A stretch of 45,729 nucleotides of DNA, taken from NCBI GenBank assembly GCA_036648855.1, contig JAVWCU010000004.1, forward strand, positions 1-45,729, in the 5' to 3' direction. Position 1 is the first letter of the stretch. Each line of letters begins with the position of its first letter. The translations under genes and the position numbers were made by a program. The DNA comes from Faecenecus sp036648855. GTDB taxonomy: Bacteria; Bacillota_I; Bacilli_A; RF39; UBA660. The notes beneath the pieces are model-generated. The model made no database searches and was not told where the DNA came from. It saw nothing but the letters and a program-made list of their open reading frames with translations. Of this stretch, positions 33,034-42,103 are shown piece after piece.

Positions 33034-36000
33034 ATGTTTAAAGAATTAGAAAAAGAAAAACCAAATATTATTGAAGATAGGATAAGTGCTAATTGGACTA
33101 AAATGAATATTTTAGATAAAACAATTAGTAATAGAGCAACATCACCTGACTTTGTCTTCTACGATGGCCCCGCTACGGCTAATGGTATGCCAGGACTTCA
33201 TCATATGTTAGCAAAGTTTTTAAAAGATACTTTTTGTAAGTATAAAACTATGCAAGGATATAAAGTTCTTCGTAAAGTAGGATGGGATACACATGGCTTA
33301 CCAGTTGAAGTTCAAGTGGAAAAAGAAATGGGCTTTCATTCTAAAACAGATATTGAAAAATACGGAATTAAGGAATTTAATGAAAAATGCCGGGAATCAG
33401 TGTGGGCTAATGAAAAGTCTTTTAGAGATTTTACTGTTAAAATGGGACAGTTTATTGACCTTGATCATCCTTATATCACTTATGATAATAATTATATAGA
33501 AACAGAGTGGTGGATTTTAAAGAAATTCTTTGATGAAGGATATATTTATGAAGGGCATAAGATTCTCCCTTTTTGTACTCGTTGTGGAACTGGACTTGCT
33601 TCTCATGAAGTAGCTCAAGGTTATAAAGAAATAAGTGTTGAAACTGTAACGGTGCCAATGAAAGTTAAAGGAATGGAAGATACCTATTTCTTAGTTTGGA
33701 CAACTACCCCTTGGACTTTAATTGCTAATGTTGCTATTTGCGTTAATCCAAATGAAGAATATGTTAAATGTAGCTCTAAAGGACATAATTTCATTTTAGC
33801 TAAAAAGTTAGTAGATAAAGTTTTAGGCTCTGAATATCAAATCCTTGATTCATATAAAGGAATTGACCTAGAATATATGGAGTATGAACAACTAATTCCT
33901 TATTATAAACCAGATAAAAAAGCTTTTTATGTAACTACTGATACCTATGTTACCATGGAAGATGGAACCGGAGTAGTTCATATGGCTCCAGCTTTTGGAC
34001 AAGATGATTATAATATAGGAAGAAGATATGACCTACCAGTTTTATGCCCTGTAGGAGAAGATGGCTGTTATACTGAAGGACCATGGGCAGGTTTAAGAGT
34101 TTTTGATGCAGATTTAGAAATTATTAAGTATTTAAAGAGCGAAGATAAATTATTTAAAAAAGAAAGAATGCTTCATAATTATCCTCACTGTTGGAGATGT
34201 GAAACACCACTTTTATATTATGCTAAACCTAGTTGGTACATTGAAGTAACTAAATTACAGGATAAAATAATCGCTAATAATAATACAGTTAAATGGTATC
34301 CTGAATATATTGGTGAAAAAAGATTTGGTAACTGGTTAGAGAATTTAAATGATTGGGCTATTTCTAGGAATCGTTATTGGGGAACACCATTACCTTTGTG
34401 GACTTGTTCATGTGGCCATAAGGAAATGATTGGATCTAGAACTGAATTAGTAGAAAAAGCTCTTGAAGAAATAGATAATACTATTGAACTTCATCGCCCT
34501 TATGTTGATGATATTCATATTAAATGCCCTGTTTGTGGCAAAACCATGAGTAGAGTAACGGATGTTATTGATTGTTGGTTTGACTCGGGTTCAATGCCTT
34601 TTGCCCAGTACCATTATCCTTTTGAAAATAAGGAACTATGGGAAAGTCAATTTCCTGCTGATTTCATTTGTGAAGGAATAGATCAAACTAGAGGCTGGTT
34701 TTACTCACTTTTAGTTATCTCTACCTTTGTAAAAGGTTGTTCTCCATATAAAAATGTTCTAGTTAATGATTTATTACTAGATAAATATGGTAAAAAGATG
34801 AGTAAGTCAAAAGGTAATAAAGTTGACCCATTTAGTTTAATAGAAAAGTATGGAGCTGACCCAATTCGTTGGTACTTGCCTTATGTATCACCAGTTTGGA
34901 CACCGACAAAATTTGATGAAGAGGGTTTAAAAGAAGTATATTCTAAGTTCTTTAATACCTTAAGAAATACTTATAGTTTCTTTGCTTTATATGCTAATAC
35001 AGATAAGTTAGATTCAAAAGATTTCTCCGTTAATAAAGAGGATTTAGAAGAAATAGACCTATGGTTATTATCCAAGTATAACCAGTTGCTAGAGTATGTT
35101 ACGGAGTCTTATAATGAATATGATTTAACTAAAGTAGTGCGTAGTATTACTGATTTTGTCAGTGAAGATTTATCTAATTGGTATATTAGAAGAACTAGAA
35201 GAAGGTTCTGGGATTCTGAATTAACAACTAGTAAAAAAGCAGTATATCAAACTACTTATCAAGTCTTAGTAGGTCTATCTGAAATCATAGCGCCAGTTGC
35301 TCCATTTATTGCCGAAGAGTTATATACAGCTTTAACCGGCAGAGAATCTGTGCATTTAGCTGATTTCCCTACGGCAAAGAAGGATTATATTAATGTATCC
35401 TTAGAAGAAAAAATGGATTTAGTTAGGAATCTAATTTCCTTAGGTAGAAATGCTCGTGAAGAAGTTAAAATAAAAGTCCGCCAACCACTAGAGGAGATTA
35501 TTCTAGATGGTAAAAACAAAGAATTAATAGGGGACTTAGTTGATTTAATTAAAGAAGAACTTAATGTTAAAAAAGTTACATTTGTATTAGATTTAGCCCT
35601 TTATATGAATCTAGAAGTAAAACCTAATTTTAAAGTTTGTGGTAAGATATTTGGACCTAATATAAAGGAGTTTCAAGAAAAATTAACCTTATTAACAGGG
35701 CCAGATATTAAAAAATTGGAAAACTTAGAAACAATAACTCTAGAAATAGCGGGTAAAGTAGAGACTATTACTAGTGAAATGGTTGAAATAAGAGTATCAT
35801 CAAAAGAAGGATTTAATGCCTCTCATGAAAATAATAACTTTATAGTTTTAAATACAACCTTATCAGAATCATTACTTAATGAAGGAATTGCCAGAGAACT
35901 AATTTCAAAGGTTCAGCAGTTAAGAAAGGCTAAGGATTTTGAAGTAACAGATAGAATTACTATTTATTATGAAGGTAATGAAAAATTTATAAGTGCTATA

Positions 36001-36129
36001 ACACAGTTTATAGATTTAATAAAAGCGGATACTCTTGCTTTAAATATTGAATCTAAATTAGGATTATCTGATACTTATCAAATAAATGGTTTAGAAGTTA
36101 AATTTGATGTAGAAAAAGTTACAAACTAA
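33034..36129 (+). CDS. ileS: Isoleucyl-tRNA synthetase, type 2
   Basis: Charges tRNA-Ile. It is a class I synthetase of 1031 residues. The HIGH-region motif reads PGLHHMLAK (54-62), preceded by DGPATANGM, the form seen in the long eukaryote/actinobacteria-like type 2 IleRS rather than the usual bacterial type 1. KMSKS is at 588-592 (GKKMSKSKGN). An editing (CP1) domain lies at about 200-380 with TTTPWTLIAN. The C-terminal tRNA-binding part is long and there is no zinc finger of the type 1 kind. Type 2 enzymes are typically insensitive to mupirocin; that is family knowledge, not shown here. RBS AGGAGAAG; T-box controlled. Confidence 0.96.
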   Translation: MFKELEKEKPNIIEDRISANWTKMNILDKTISNRATSPDFVFYDGPATANGMPGLHHMLAKFLKDTFCKYKTMQGYKVLRKVGWDTHGLPVEVQVEKEMGFHSKTDIEKYGIKEFNEKCRESVWANEKSFRDFTVKMGQFIDLDHPYITYDNNYIETEWWILKKFFDEGYIYEGHKILPFCTRCGTGLASHEVAQGYKEISVETVTVPMKVKGMEDTYFLVWTTTPWTLIANVAICVNPNEEYVKCSSKGHNFILAKKLVDKVLGSEYQILDSYKGIDLEYMEYEQLIPYYKPDKKAFYVTTDTYVTMEDGTGVVHMAPAFGQDDYNIGRRYDLPVLCPVGEDGCYTEGPWAGLRVFDADLEIIKYLKSEDKLFKKERMLHNYPHCWRCETPLLYYAKPSWYIEVTKLQDKIIANNNTVKWYPEYIGEKRFGNWLENLNDWAISRNRYWGTPLPLWTCSCGHKEMIGSRTELVEKALEEIDNTIELHRPYVDDIHIKCPVCGKTMSRVTDVIDCWFDSGSMPFAQYHYPFENKELWESQFPADFICEGIDQTRGWFYSLLVISTFVKGCSPYKNVLVNDLLLDKYGKKMSKSKGNKVDPFSLIEKYGADPIRWYLPYVSPVWTPTKFDEEGLKEVYSKFFNTLRNTYSFFALYANTDKLDSKDFSVNKEDLEEIDLWLLSKYNQLLEYVTESYNEYDLTKVVRSITDFVSEDLSNWYIRRTRRRFWDSELTTSKKAVYQTTYQVLVGLSEIIAPVAPFIAEELYTALTGRESVHLADFPTAKKDYINVSLEEKMDLVRNLISLGRNAREEVKIKVRQPLEEIILDGKNKELIGDLVDLIKEELNVKKVTFVLDLALYMNLEVKPNFKVCGKIFGPNIKEFQEKLTLLTGPDIKKLENLETITLEIAGKVETITSEMVEIRVSSKEGFNASHENNNFIVLNTTLSESLLNEGIARELISKVQQLRKAKDFEVTDRITIYYEGNEKFISAITQFIDLIKADTLALNIESKLGLSDTYQINGLEVKFDVEKVTN

Positions 36130-36154
36130 AAGGCAATATTATTCTTGCCTTTTT
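36128..36154. terminator. Bidirectional terminator between ileS and the ferritin-like gene
   Basis: AAAAGGCAA (36128-36136) pairs with TTGCCTTTT (36145-36153), followed by T. Nine base pairs, between convergent genes. Confidence 0.8.
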
Positions 36155-36155
36155 C

Positions 36156-36662
36156 TTATATTCCAAAGAACTCTTTATTTAAGTCCTTAAATATTTGTAG
36201 ATGAATTTTTTCGTCTTCTATAATTCTACTTAGTAAACTTTTAATATATTGATCTTGTATAACCGCTTTTTGCCTTTCATAGTTTTCTATAGCTCTAATT
36301 TCTCCGGTAATATCTAGCTGTAACATATACTTTAAATCAACAGTATAATCAACATTTCCGGCTGTCCATAATCTGAATATTTCATCATTTGGTAGAGTTC
36401 CAAAAACCGGATCAAGGCCTAATAACTTAATAGCTTCTCCCAACATTCTTAAATGACGCATTTCAACAACAGAAATATGACTAAGAATATCAGAATATTT
36501 TTGAAATTGTCCATTACTAACTAAAGATTGATATAAATATAAATGAACTGCAGAATCTTCACTGTTACTACCTGCATAGTCTTCCATCAACATTTTAGCA
36601 TAATTAATATTTGGTCTTTGGACTTGTACTATAGGATAAGGTAAATTACTTTGATAGTTCAT
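36156..36662 (-). CDS. Ferritin-like di-iron protein
   Basis: A four-helix-bundle protein of 168 residues in the ferritin/rubrerythrin-like superfamily. Likely metal ligands are in SEDSAVHLYLYQ (helix 1), VVEMRHLRMLG (ExxH, helix 2), EIRAIENYERQ (helix 3) and IIEDEKIHLQIF (ExxH, helix 4). A start at the second ATG is required: AAAAGGAGGT lies six bases before 36662, while the ATG at 36695 lies upstream of that site. The N-terminal YPIVQVQRPN is short. Such proteins handle iron or manganese or peroxide, and several are spore-coat associated in Bacilli; which applies here is not decided. It is divergent from rpsO. Confidence 0.8.
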   Translation of the reverse strand: MNYQSNLPYPIVQVQRPNINYAKMLMEDYAGSNSEDSAVHLYLYQSLVSNGQFQKYSDILSHISVVEMRHLRMLGEAIKLLGLDPVFGTLPNDEIFRLWTAGNVDYTVDLKYMLQLDITGEIRAIENYERQKAVIQDQYIKSLLSRIIEDEKIHLQIFKDLNKEFFGI

Positions 36663-36732
36663 AAACGACCTCCTTTTAAATAATATGTAAGACATTTATT
36701 TATTTACCTAAAAGATAAATAATTCACCATAT

Positions 36733-36752
36733 TTATACTAAACAGAGTATAA
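36733..36752. repeat. Inverted repeat in the ferritin-rpsO intergenic region
   Basis: Perfect seven-base arms TTATACT (36733-36739) and AGTATAA (36746-36752) around AAACAG, about 70 bases upstream of the minus-strand ferritin-like gene. There is no T run. It could be an operator for the ferritin-like gene; no known regulator consensus is matched. Confidence 0.35.
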
Positions 36753-36829
36753 TTCTCTGATTGATAATGTTTTTTTTAGATAAATTAGATAATATGCAAG
36801 ATTTATCTTAAAAAAGCTGAAAAAAGTCC

Positions 36830-36858
36830 TTGCATAATCATACAATATCTAGTATATT
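36830..36858 (+). promoter_or_regulatory. Sigma-A promoter of rpsO
   Basis: TTGCAT (36830-36835), 17 bases, TATATT (36853-36858). Confidence 0.75.
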
Positions 36859-36877
36859 ATATACATTACCTTTTCTT

Positions 36878-36930
36878 GGTTCAGGAAGACTTCCGACCTT
36901 TACTCAGATTATGGTGAATTATAATGAAGG
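36878..36930 (+). promoter_or_regulatory. Possible S15 autoregulatory leader of rpsO
   Basis: The 5' leader contains a small hairpin (GGT 36878-36880 with ACC 36896-36898, and GGAA with TTCC inside), followed by the GAAGGAGG ribosome binding site. S15 often represses its own translation by binding a leader structure. The assignment here rests only on position and the hairpin. Confidence 0.3.
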
Positions 36931-36942
36931 AGGATTTTTATT

Positions 36943-37212
36943 ATGGCATTAACAAGTGAGACAAAACAAGCAATCGTTAAAAAGTTTGCAAGAGGGGACA
37001 AAGATACAGGTTCTGCTGAAGTACAAATTGCTATTTTAACAGAAGAAATCAATGTCTTAACAGAACATTTAAAAGAACATATTCACGATCATCATTCTCG
37101 TCGTGGACTACTTCAAAAAGTTGGTCAACGCCGAAATATGCTTGCTTATTTAGCAAAAAAAGATGTTCAAAGATATCGTGATTTAATTAAAGCATTAGGA
37201 TTAAGAAAATAG
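36943..37212 (+). CDS. rpsO: Small ribosomal subunit protein uS15
   Basis: A 30S protein of 89 residues that binds the 16S central domain and bridge B4. Family stretches are intact: DTGSAEVQIAILTEEINVLTEHL, HDHHSRRGLLQKVGQRRNMLAYL and RYRDLIKALGLRK. AAGGAGG precedes the ATG. pnp follows, as in most bacteria, with a hairpin between them. Confidence 0.98.
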   Translation: MALTSETKQAIVKKFARGDKDTGSAEVQIAILTEEINVLTEHLKEHIHDHHSRRGLLQKVGQRRNMLAYLAKKDVQRYRDLIKALGLRK

Positions 37213-37236
37213 GCACTTATTTTAAGTGTCTTTTAT
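37212..37236 (+). terminator. Hairpin between rpsO and pnp
   Basis: GGCACTT (37212-37218) pairs with AAGTGTC (37224-37230, one G-T pair), followed by TTTT. It may act as a partial terminator or as an RNA-processing site between the two genes. Confidence 0.55.
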
Positions 37237-37258
37237 TTGATAAAAAGGAGAGTGTAAA

Positions 37259-39409
37259 ATGGCTCATAAAATATTTAAATTAGATTTCAGAGGTAGAGAG
37301 TTAATCGTAGAACATGGTGAACTAGCTAAACAAGCAAATGGATCAGTACTAGTTAGGTATGGGGATACTGTTGTTTTAACAACGGCCGTAGTATCTAAAA
37401 ATGCTAATCTATTATCGGACTTTTTTCCATTAATGGTTTTATATCAGGAAAAGTTATATTCTGTTGGTAAAATACCAGGAGGATTTATTAAAAGAGAATC
37501 TAGGCCAAGTGATGCCGCAACTTTAGCAGCTAGAATGATTGATAGGCCAATGCGTCCTTTATTCCCTGATAATTTTCGTAATGAAGTTCAAGTGGTAAAT
37601 ACTATTTTATCAGTTGATCAAGATAATTCACCAGAAATGACAGCTTTATTTGGATCGAGTTTAGCAACTTGTATTAGTAAAATACCATTTGATGGACCAA
37701 TTGCAAGTGTTAAAGTAGGGCGGGTAGCCGGTAAGTTTGTTATTAACCCTACAAGTGCTGAGATAGAGAAATCTGATATTGATTTAACTGTAGCTGGAAC
37801 ATTTGATGCTATCAACATGGTTGAGTCTAGTGCCAAAGAGGTTAGTGAAAAAGATATGCTAGAGGCTTTAATGTTTGGACACGATGCTATTAAAGAACTA
37901 GTAACTTTTGAAAAAGAGATTATTGAAGCTATTGGTGAAGAAAAAATGGAGTATCCTACTCTAGAAATGGCTGATGACTTAAAGAAAGCAGTTAGAGAAC
38001 TTGTTAGTGAAAAACTAGATAAGGCTTTAAGAATTAAAGATAAGTTAAAAATGTATACGGCAATAGATGAAATAAAAGATAGTGTTACTAATAAATATAA
38101 AGAAGAATTTGAAAATACTTTAAAACCAAATGAGTTAACAGAATTACTAACCAAAGTTAAACTTATTATGGAAAGTGTTGAATATGATTTATTTAGAAAT
38201 ATTGTTGTTAAAGAGAAAAAACGGGTAGATGGCAGAAAAATGACTGAGATAAGACCTTTATCAACAGCTATTGATTTGCTTCCAAGAACACATGGATCAG
38301 CCTTGTTTACTCGTGGAGAAACACAAAGTTTAAGTGTTACTACTTTGGGAGCTCTAGGAGAACATCAGATTTTAGATGGATTAGGTATAGAAGATCAAAA
38401 GAGATTTATGCTTCATTATAATTTTCCTTCTTTCTCAGTTGGAGAAACGGGAAGATATGGAGCTCCTGGTAGACGAGAAATTGGTCATGGAGCTTTAGGA
38501 GAAAAAGCTTTACTTCAAGTAATACCTAGTGAAGATGTTTTCCCATACACTATTAGAGTAGTATCTGAAATTTTAGAGAGTAATGGAAGTAGTTCTCAAG
38601 CTAGTATTTGTGCTGGTTGTATGAGCTTAATGGCAGCAGGTGTTCCTATTACTTCCCCAGTTGCAGGTATTGCAATGGGCCTAATTAGTGAAGGAAAAGA
38701 TTATACTATTTTAACTGATATTCAAGGTATGGAAGATCACTTAGGTGATATGGACTTTAAAGTAGCGGGTACTAAAAATGGTATTTGTGCTTTACAAATG
38801 GATATTAAAATTAAGGGTATAACTAAGAACATTCTAAAAGAAGCTCTAGATCAAGCCCTTAAAGCTAGATTAGAAATACTAGAAACAATCACTAAACAAA
38901 TAAAAGAACCTCGTAAAGAAGTTAGTAAATATGCTCCAAAGACTATGACATTTATGATTAAACCAGAAAAAATTAAAGAAGTAATTGGTCGTGGTGGAGA
39001 AATGATTACTAAGATTATTTGTGAGGCAAGTAATGTTTTAGATGTTAATAATATTAATGCAGTTAAAGTTGATTTAGAAGATGATGGACGGGTTGTTATC
39101 TATCATACTGATAAAGAAGTTATAGCACGAACAGCTGAAATGATTAAAAATATTGTTAAAGAAGCTGAAGAAGGTAAAATTTATACTGCTAAAGTTGTTA
39201 AAATTGAAGACTTTGGGTGCTTTGTTCAATTATGGCCTGGTTGTGAGGGCATGGTTCATGTATCTCAGTTATCTAACGAAAGAGTTGATAAAGCAGGAGA
39301 TGTAGTTAACTTAGGGGATGAAATCATGGTTAAATGTTTAGGACTTGATAAAAGAGGTCGTTTAAATTTATCTAGAAAAGATGCCCTTCCAGTAGAAACT
39401 AAAAAGTAG
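37259..39409 (+). CDS. pnp: Polyribonucleotide nucleotidyltransferase (PNPase)
   Basis: A phosphorolytic 3'-5' exoribonuclease of RNA turnover. It has two RNase PH domains (about 1-215 and 315-540) joined by a helical linker. The second carries the conserved RTHGSALFTRGETQSL phosphate-binding stretch and GDMDFKVAGT, with acidic catalytic residues. KH (about 552-610; EVIGRGGEMITKI) and S1 (about 620-695; KIYTAKVVKIEDFGCFVQLWPG) RNA-binding domains follow. Length 716, normal. RBS AAGGAGAG; it may be read through from rpsO. Confidence 0.97.
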   Translation: MAHKIFKLDFRGRELIVEHGELAKQANGSVLVRYGDTVVLTTAVVSKNANLLSDFFPLMVLYQEKLYSVGKIPGGFIKRESRPSDAATLAARMIDRPMRPLFPDNFRNEVQVVNTILSVDQDNSPEMTALFGSSLATCISKIPFDGPIASVKVGRVAGKFVINPTSAEIEKSDIDLTVAGTFDAINMVESSAKEVSEKDMLEALMFGHDAIKELVTFEKEIIEAIGEEKMEYPTLEMADDLKKAVRELVSEKLDKALRIKDKLKMYTAIDEIKDSVTNKYKEEFENTLKPNELTELLTKVKLIMESVEYDLFRNIVVKEKKRVDGRKMTEIRPLSTAIDLLPRTHGSALFTRGETQSLSVTTLGALGEHQILDGLGIEDQKRFMLHYNFPSFSVGETGRYGAPGRREIGHGALGEKALLQVIPSEDVFPYTIRVVSEILESNGSSSQASICAGCMSLMAAGVPITSPVAGIAMGLISEGKDYTILTDIQGMEDHLGDMDFKVAGTKNGICALQMDIKIKGITKNILKEALDQALKARLEILETITKQIKEPRKEVSKYAPKTMTFMIKPEKIKEVIGRGGEMITKIICEASNVLDVNNINAVKVDLEDDGRVVIYHTDKEVIARTAEMIKNIVKEAEEGKIYTAKVVKIEDFGCFVQLWPGCEGMVHVSQLSNERVDKAGDVVNLGDEIMVKCLGLDKRGRLNLSRKDALPVETKK

Positions 39410-39518
39410 ACAAGATTAAAGATATTTATTATTTATGTAAAGTTATTTTGCTGTAAGTGAAATAGCTTTATTTTTAAATCTAGGTATAATATAATTAATA
39501 ATAAAAGAGGTGTGTTAA

Positions 39519-40250
39519 ATGGAAAAGAATGAAAAAACTAATTTTAGTGAAATTCTTAAAGATAAAAAATATAGAGGAATTGTCTTTTTTGTCTTCTATG
39601 GAATCATCTTCATAGTTCTTATCGTATTTATTAGAACTGGTAGTAGTAACAATCCTTCTAAGCCTGTATCATCACCCACACCAAGTCCTTTAATAACTCC
39701 TAAACCTAGTAATATACTAAGTAATTATAACTTTGTTTATACTATTAAAGAAAATGATAATACGGCTATCTTTACTGGAAAAACTTTTGATAATAAACAA
39801 GAATTCACTAGTATTATAAATGGTAAAACTAGGAACTTTTATAAATTAGGAGATAACTATTTGAGTAAGGAAAACTCTAAATATGTAGTAACTACTAATC
39901 CTTATTTATATCCTACTTTTTTAGATTTAACTAAACTAAATGCCGTTTTAGACTTAGGAGAAGCAAAAGAGGCATCTAATATTAGTACTTATACGGTTGC
40001 AGTCCTTGATATATTTGATGTTTTTACCCCAGATATTGATTATGATGGTTTTGAAATAGCCGAAATAAAAGATGATAAAATTATAGTGACTAGAGCAAAT
40101 AATAATATTACTAAAGTAGAGTATGATTTATCTAACTTTATCGATTATTATTCTAAATTAACGAAGGGGCATGTTAGTAAATTGATTATAACTTTAGAAT
40201 ATACCAATATTAATCAAACTGCCGATTTTACTATTCCTAAAGTTAATTGA
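39519..40250 (+). CDS. Unknown membrane-anchored extracytoplasmic protein
   Basis: 243 residues, family not recognised. A charged cytosolic start of about 24 residues is followed by one membrane segment (about 25-43, VFFVFYGIIFIVLIVFI). A Pro/Ser/Thr-rich linker comes next (SKPVSSPTPSPLITPKPS, about 50-67), then a beta-rich domain outside the cell. No catalytic motif or lipobox Cys is present. The linker style resembles surface proteins that span the wall. AGAGGTGTG precedes the ATG and a -10 TATAAT lies at 39486-39491. It is monocistronic between pnp and rlmN. Confidence 0.7.
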   Translation: MEKNEKTNFSEILKDKKYRGIVFFVFYGIIFIVLIVFIRTGSSNNPSKPVSSPTPSPLITPKPSNILSNYNFVYTIKENDNTAIFTGKTFDNKQEFTSIINGKTRNFYKLGDNYLSKENSKYVVTTNPYLYPTFLDLTKLNAVLDLGEAKEASNISTYTVAVLDIFDVFTPDIDYDGFEIAEIKDDKIIVTRANNNITKVEYDLSNFIDYYSKLTKGHVSKLIITLEYTNINQTADFTIPKVN

Positions 40251-40263
40251 TTGTTAATTTCAC

Positions 40264-40317
40264 TTGACACTTTTTTACCAATTGGTCATTTATAAAAGCT
40301 AAGCGTTATGATATAAT
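40264..40317 (+). promoter_or_regulatory. Promoter region of rlmN-prpC-prkC-rsgA-rpe with a palindrome
   Basis: TTGACA (40264-40269) is followed by a perfect 10-base palindrome ACCAATTGGT (40278-40287), then TATAAA (40291-40296, spacing 21) and a second TATAAT (40312-40317). The latter sits inside the loop of an inverted repeat CTAAGC...GCTTAG. The palindrome lies where a repressor would block polymerase. Which -10 is used is unclear. Confidence 0.4.
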
Positions 40318-40338
40318 GCTTAGTAGGAGTTGGAATCT

Positions 40339-41358
40339 ATGAAAAGTATTTATGGTGAAACATTACTTAGCCTAGAAAATTATTTTATTTTAAATAATGA
40401 TAAAAAATTTAGAGCAACTCAAGTATATGAATGGTTATATAATCAACGAGTTAGTAGTTTTAATGAAATGACAAATTTAAAAAAAGAAGTAATAGCTTTA
40501 TTAAGTAGAGATTTTTATTTTGAAAAATTATCAGCTCGTAAAATAGAAAGAGAAAAAGAAGTTAATAAATACCTGTTTGAATTAATAGATAAAGAACAAA
40601 TAGAAGCAGTGTTGATGCGCCATGATTATGGAAATAGTCTTTGTATATCTACTCAAGTAGGTTGTAATATGGGTTGTACTTTTTGTGAAAGTGGAAGACT
40701 GAAAAAAGTTCGTAATTTAACTTCATCAGAAATGGTATCCCAAATATTAGCGGTAGAGTTAGATATTAAAGAACGAGTAAGTCATGTCGTTTTAATGGGA
40801 ATAGGAGAACCGTTTGATAATTATCAAGAAGTAATTAATTTTATAGAAATAATTAATCATAACAAAGGAATTGCCTTAGGAAGTAGACATATTACTGTTT
40901 CTACCTGTGGTATTATTCCTAAAATAATAGAGTTTACTAAATTACCATATCAGGTTAACCTAGCTATTAGTTTACATGCCCCAAATGATTCTTTAAGGAC
41001 TGAACTAATGCCTATTAACAAAGTTTATCCCCTAAAGGATCTAATGCCAGTTTTAAAAAATTATATAGATAATACATCGCGAAGACTAACTTTTGAATAT
41101 ATATTATTAGAGGGGATAAATGATCAAGAAGAACATGCTTTAGCACTAGTTAAACTTTTAAGAGGTTTAAACTGCTATGTTAATTTAATTCCTTATAATG
41201 AAACAAATCATTTGAAGTGGAAAAGAAGTAATAAAGAAACGATTCTTTCATTTTATGATATACTAAAGAAAAATAAAATAGGCGTGACAATCAGGCGTGA
41301 GTTTGGATCTAATATCAGTGCTGCCTGTGGACAGTTAAGAAGCAAAAAGGAGGAATAA
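40339..41358 (+). CDS. rlmN: 23S rRNA/tRNA adenine-C2 methyltransferase RlmN
   Basis: A radical SAM enzyme that methylates A2503 of 23S rRNA and A37 of some tRNAs. The CX3CX2C motif is in VGCNMGCTFCESG (about 107-119). Conserved GIGEPFDNYQEV follows, and the catalytic Cys lie in HITVSTCGI (about 188-196) and in the C-terminal SAACGQL. Length 339, normal. I chose ATG 40339 because AGGAG lies nine bases upstream; the in-frame TTG at 40330 abuts that site. It is first in an rlmN-prpC-prkC-rsgA-rpe run as in B. subtilis. Confidence 0.95.
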   Translation: MKSIYGETLLSLENYFILNNDKKFRATQVYEWLYNQRVSSFNEMTNLKKEVIALLSRDFYFEKLSARKIEREKEVNKYLFELIDKEQIEAVLMRHDYGNSLCISTQVGCNMGCTFCESGRLKKVRNLTSSEMVSQILAVELDIKERVSHVVLMGIGEPFDNYQEVINFIEIINHNKGIALGSRHITVSTCGIIPKIIEFTKLPYQVNLAISLHAPNDSLRTELMPINKVYPLKDLMPVLKNYIDNTSRRLTFEYILLEGINDQEEHALALVKLLRGLNCYVNLIPYNETNHLKWKRSNKETILSFYDILKKNKIGVTIRREFGSNISAACGQLRSKKEE

Positions 41359-41359
41359 C

Positions 41360-42103
41360 ATGGAATCATTTTATTTAACAGATCCAGGTAAAGTTAGAAG
41401 TCATAATGAAGACAGTGTTATTATTACTAGCAACATAGAATCTGATTATCTAGTTGCAGTTGCAGATGGCATGGGAGGTCACTCTGCTGGTGAAATAGCA
41501 TCTAGTATTGCTATTAGTTATTTAGGTAAACACTTTACTGAGACCTTCCTTCATATGGAAAAAATGCAAGCTGTAAACTGGTTAAGAGATAGTGTAACTG
41601 AAATAAATGGTCTTATCTTTGATTATGCTAAAGAACATCCTGAAAGTAAAGGGATGGGGACCACTTTAGTAATTGCTATTCAAACTGCTGATTATTTATT
41701 ATTTGGTAATATTGGAGATTCAAGTGGTTTTGTCATGAAAGATAATAAACTTCATAAAGTAACATATGATCATACTTTAGTAAATCTCTTAGTCTCAGCT
41801 GGTGAATTAACTGAAGCCGAAGCCAAAGATCATCCAAAGAAAAATGTTTTAATGAAAGCCTTAGGAGCAAATGATCCAATTGATATAGATATTTTTGATT
41901 GTGATATGGGAGTAAATGCTTTATTTCTTTGCAGTGATGGTTTAACTAATATGTTAGAAGAAGAACAAATAGAAAAAGTTTTATTAAGTGATTTATCTAT
42001 TGAGGATAAAGTGATAAAACTAATTAATAAAGCTAATAATCGTGGGGGAACAGATAATATTTCTATAGCCTATTTAATAAGAAGTAAAGAGGGTGCAAAA
42101 TAA
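41360..42103 (+). CDS. prpC: PP2C-type Ser/Thr protein phosphatase PrpC
   Basis: Dephosphorylates PrkC and its targets. The metal-binding PP2C motifs are present: TDPGKVRSHNEDS at the start, VAVADGMGGHSAGE (about 33-46), GMGTTLVIA, GNIGDSSGF, LFLCSDGLTN (about 193-202) and GGTDNISIAY at the end. Length 247, normal. RBS AAGGAGG. Stop and prkC start are adjacent (41360-42103, then 42104), a kinase-phosphatase pair conserved in Gram-positives. Confidence 0.95.
   Translation: MESFYLTDPGKVRSHNEDSVIITSNIESDYLVAVADGMGGHSAGEIASSIAISYLGKHFTETFLHMEKMQAVNWLRDSVTEINGLIFDYAKEHPESKGMGTTLVIAIQTADYLLFGNIGDSSGFVMKDNKLHKVTYDHTLVNLLVSAGELTEAEAKDHPKKNVLMKALGANDPIDIDIFDCDMGVNALFLCSDGLTNMLEEEQIEKVLLSDLSIEDKVIKLINKANNRGGTDNISIAYLIRSKEGAK

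Noticed and set aside
36943..37260. Hairpin after rpsO considered as a full operon terminator
   Set aside because: pnp lies only 46 bases on without a clear separate promoter, so read-through or RNA processing is more likely than complete termination.
37618..38154. 178-codon minus-strand reading frame inside pnp
   Set aside because: It is fully antisense to a clear PNPase gene, has Ser/Leu/Ile-rich shadow composition, and has no ribosome binding site that I can support.
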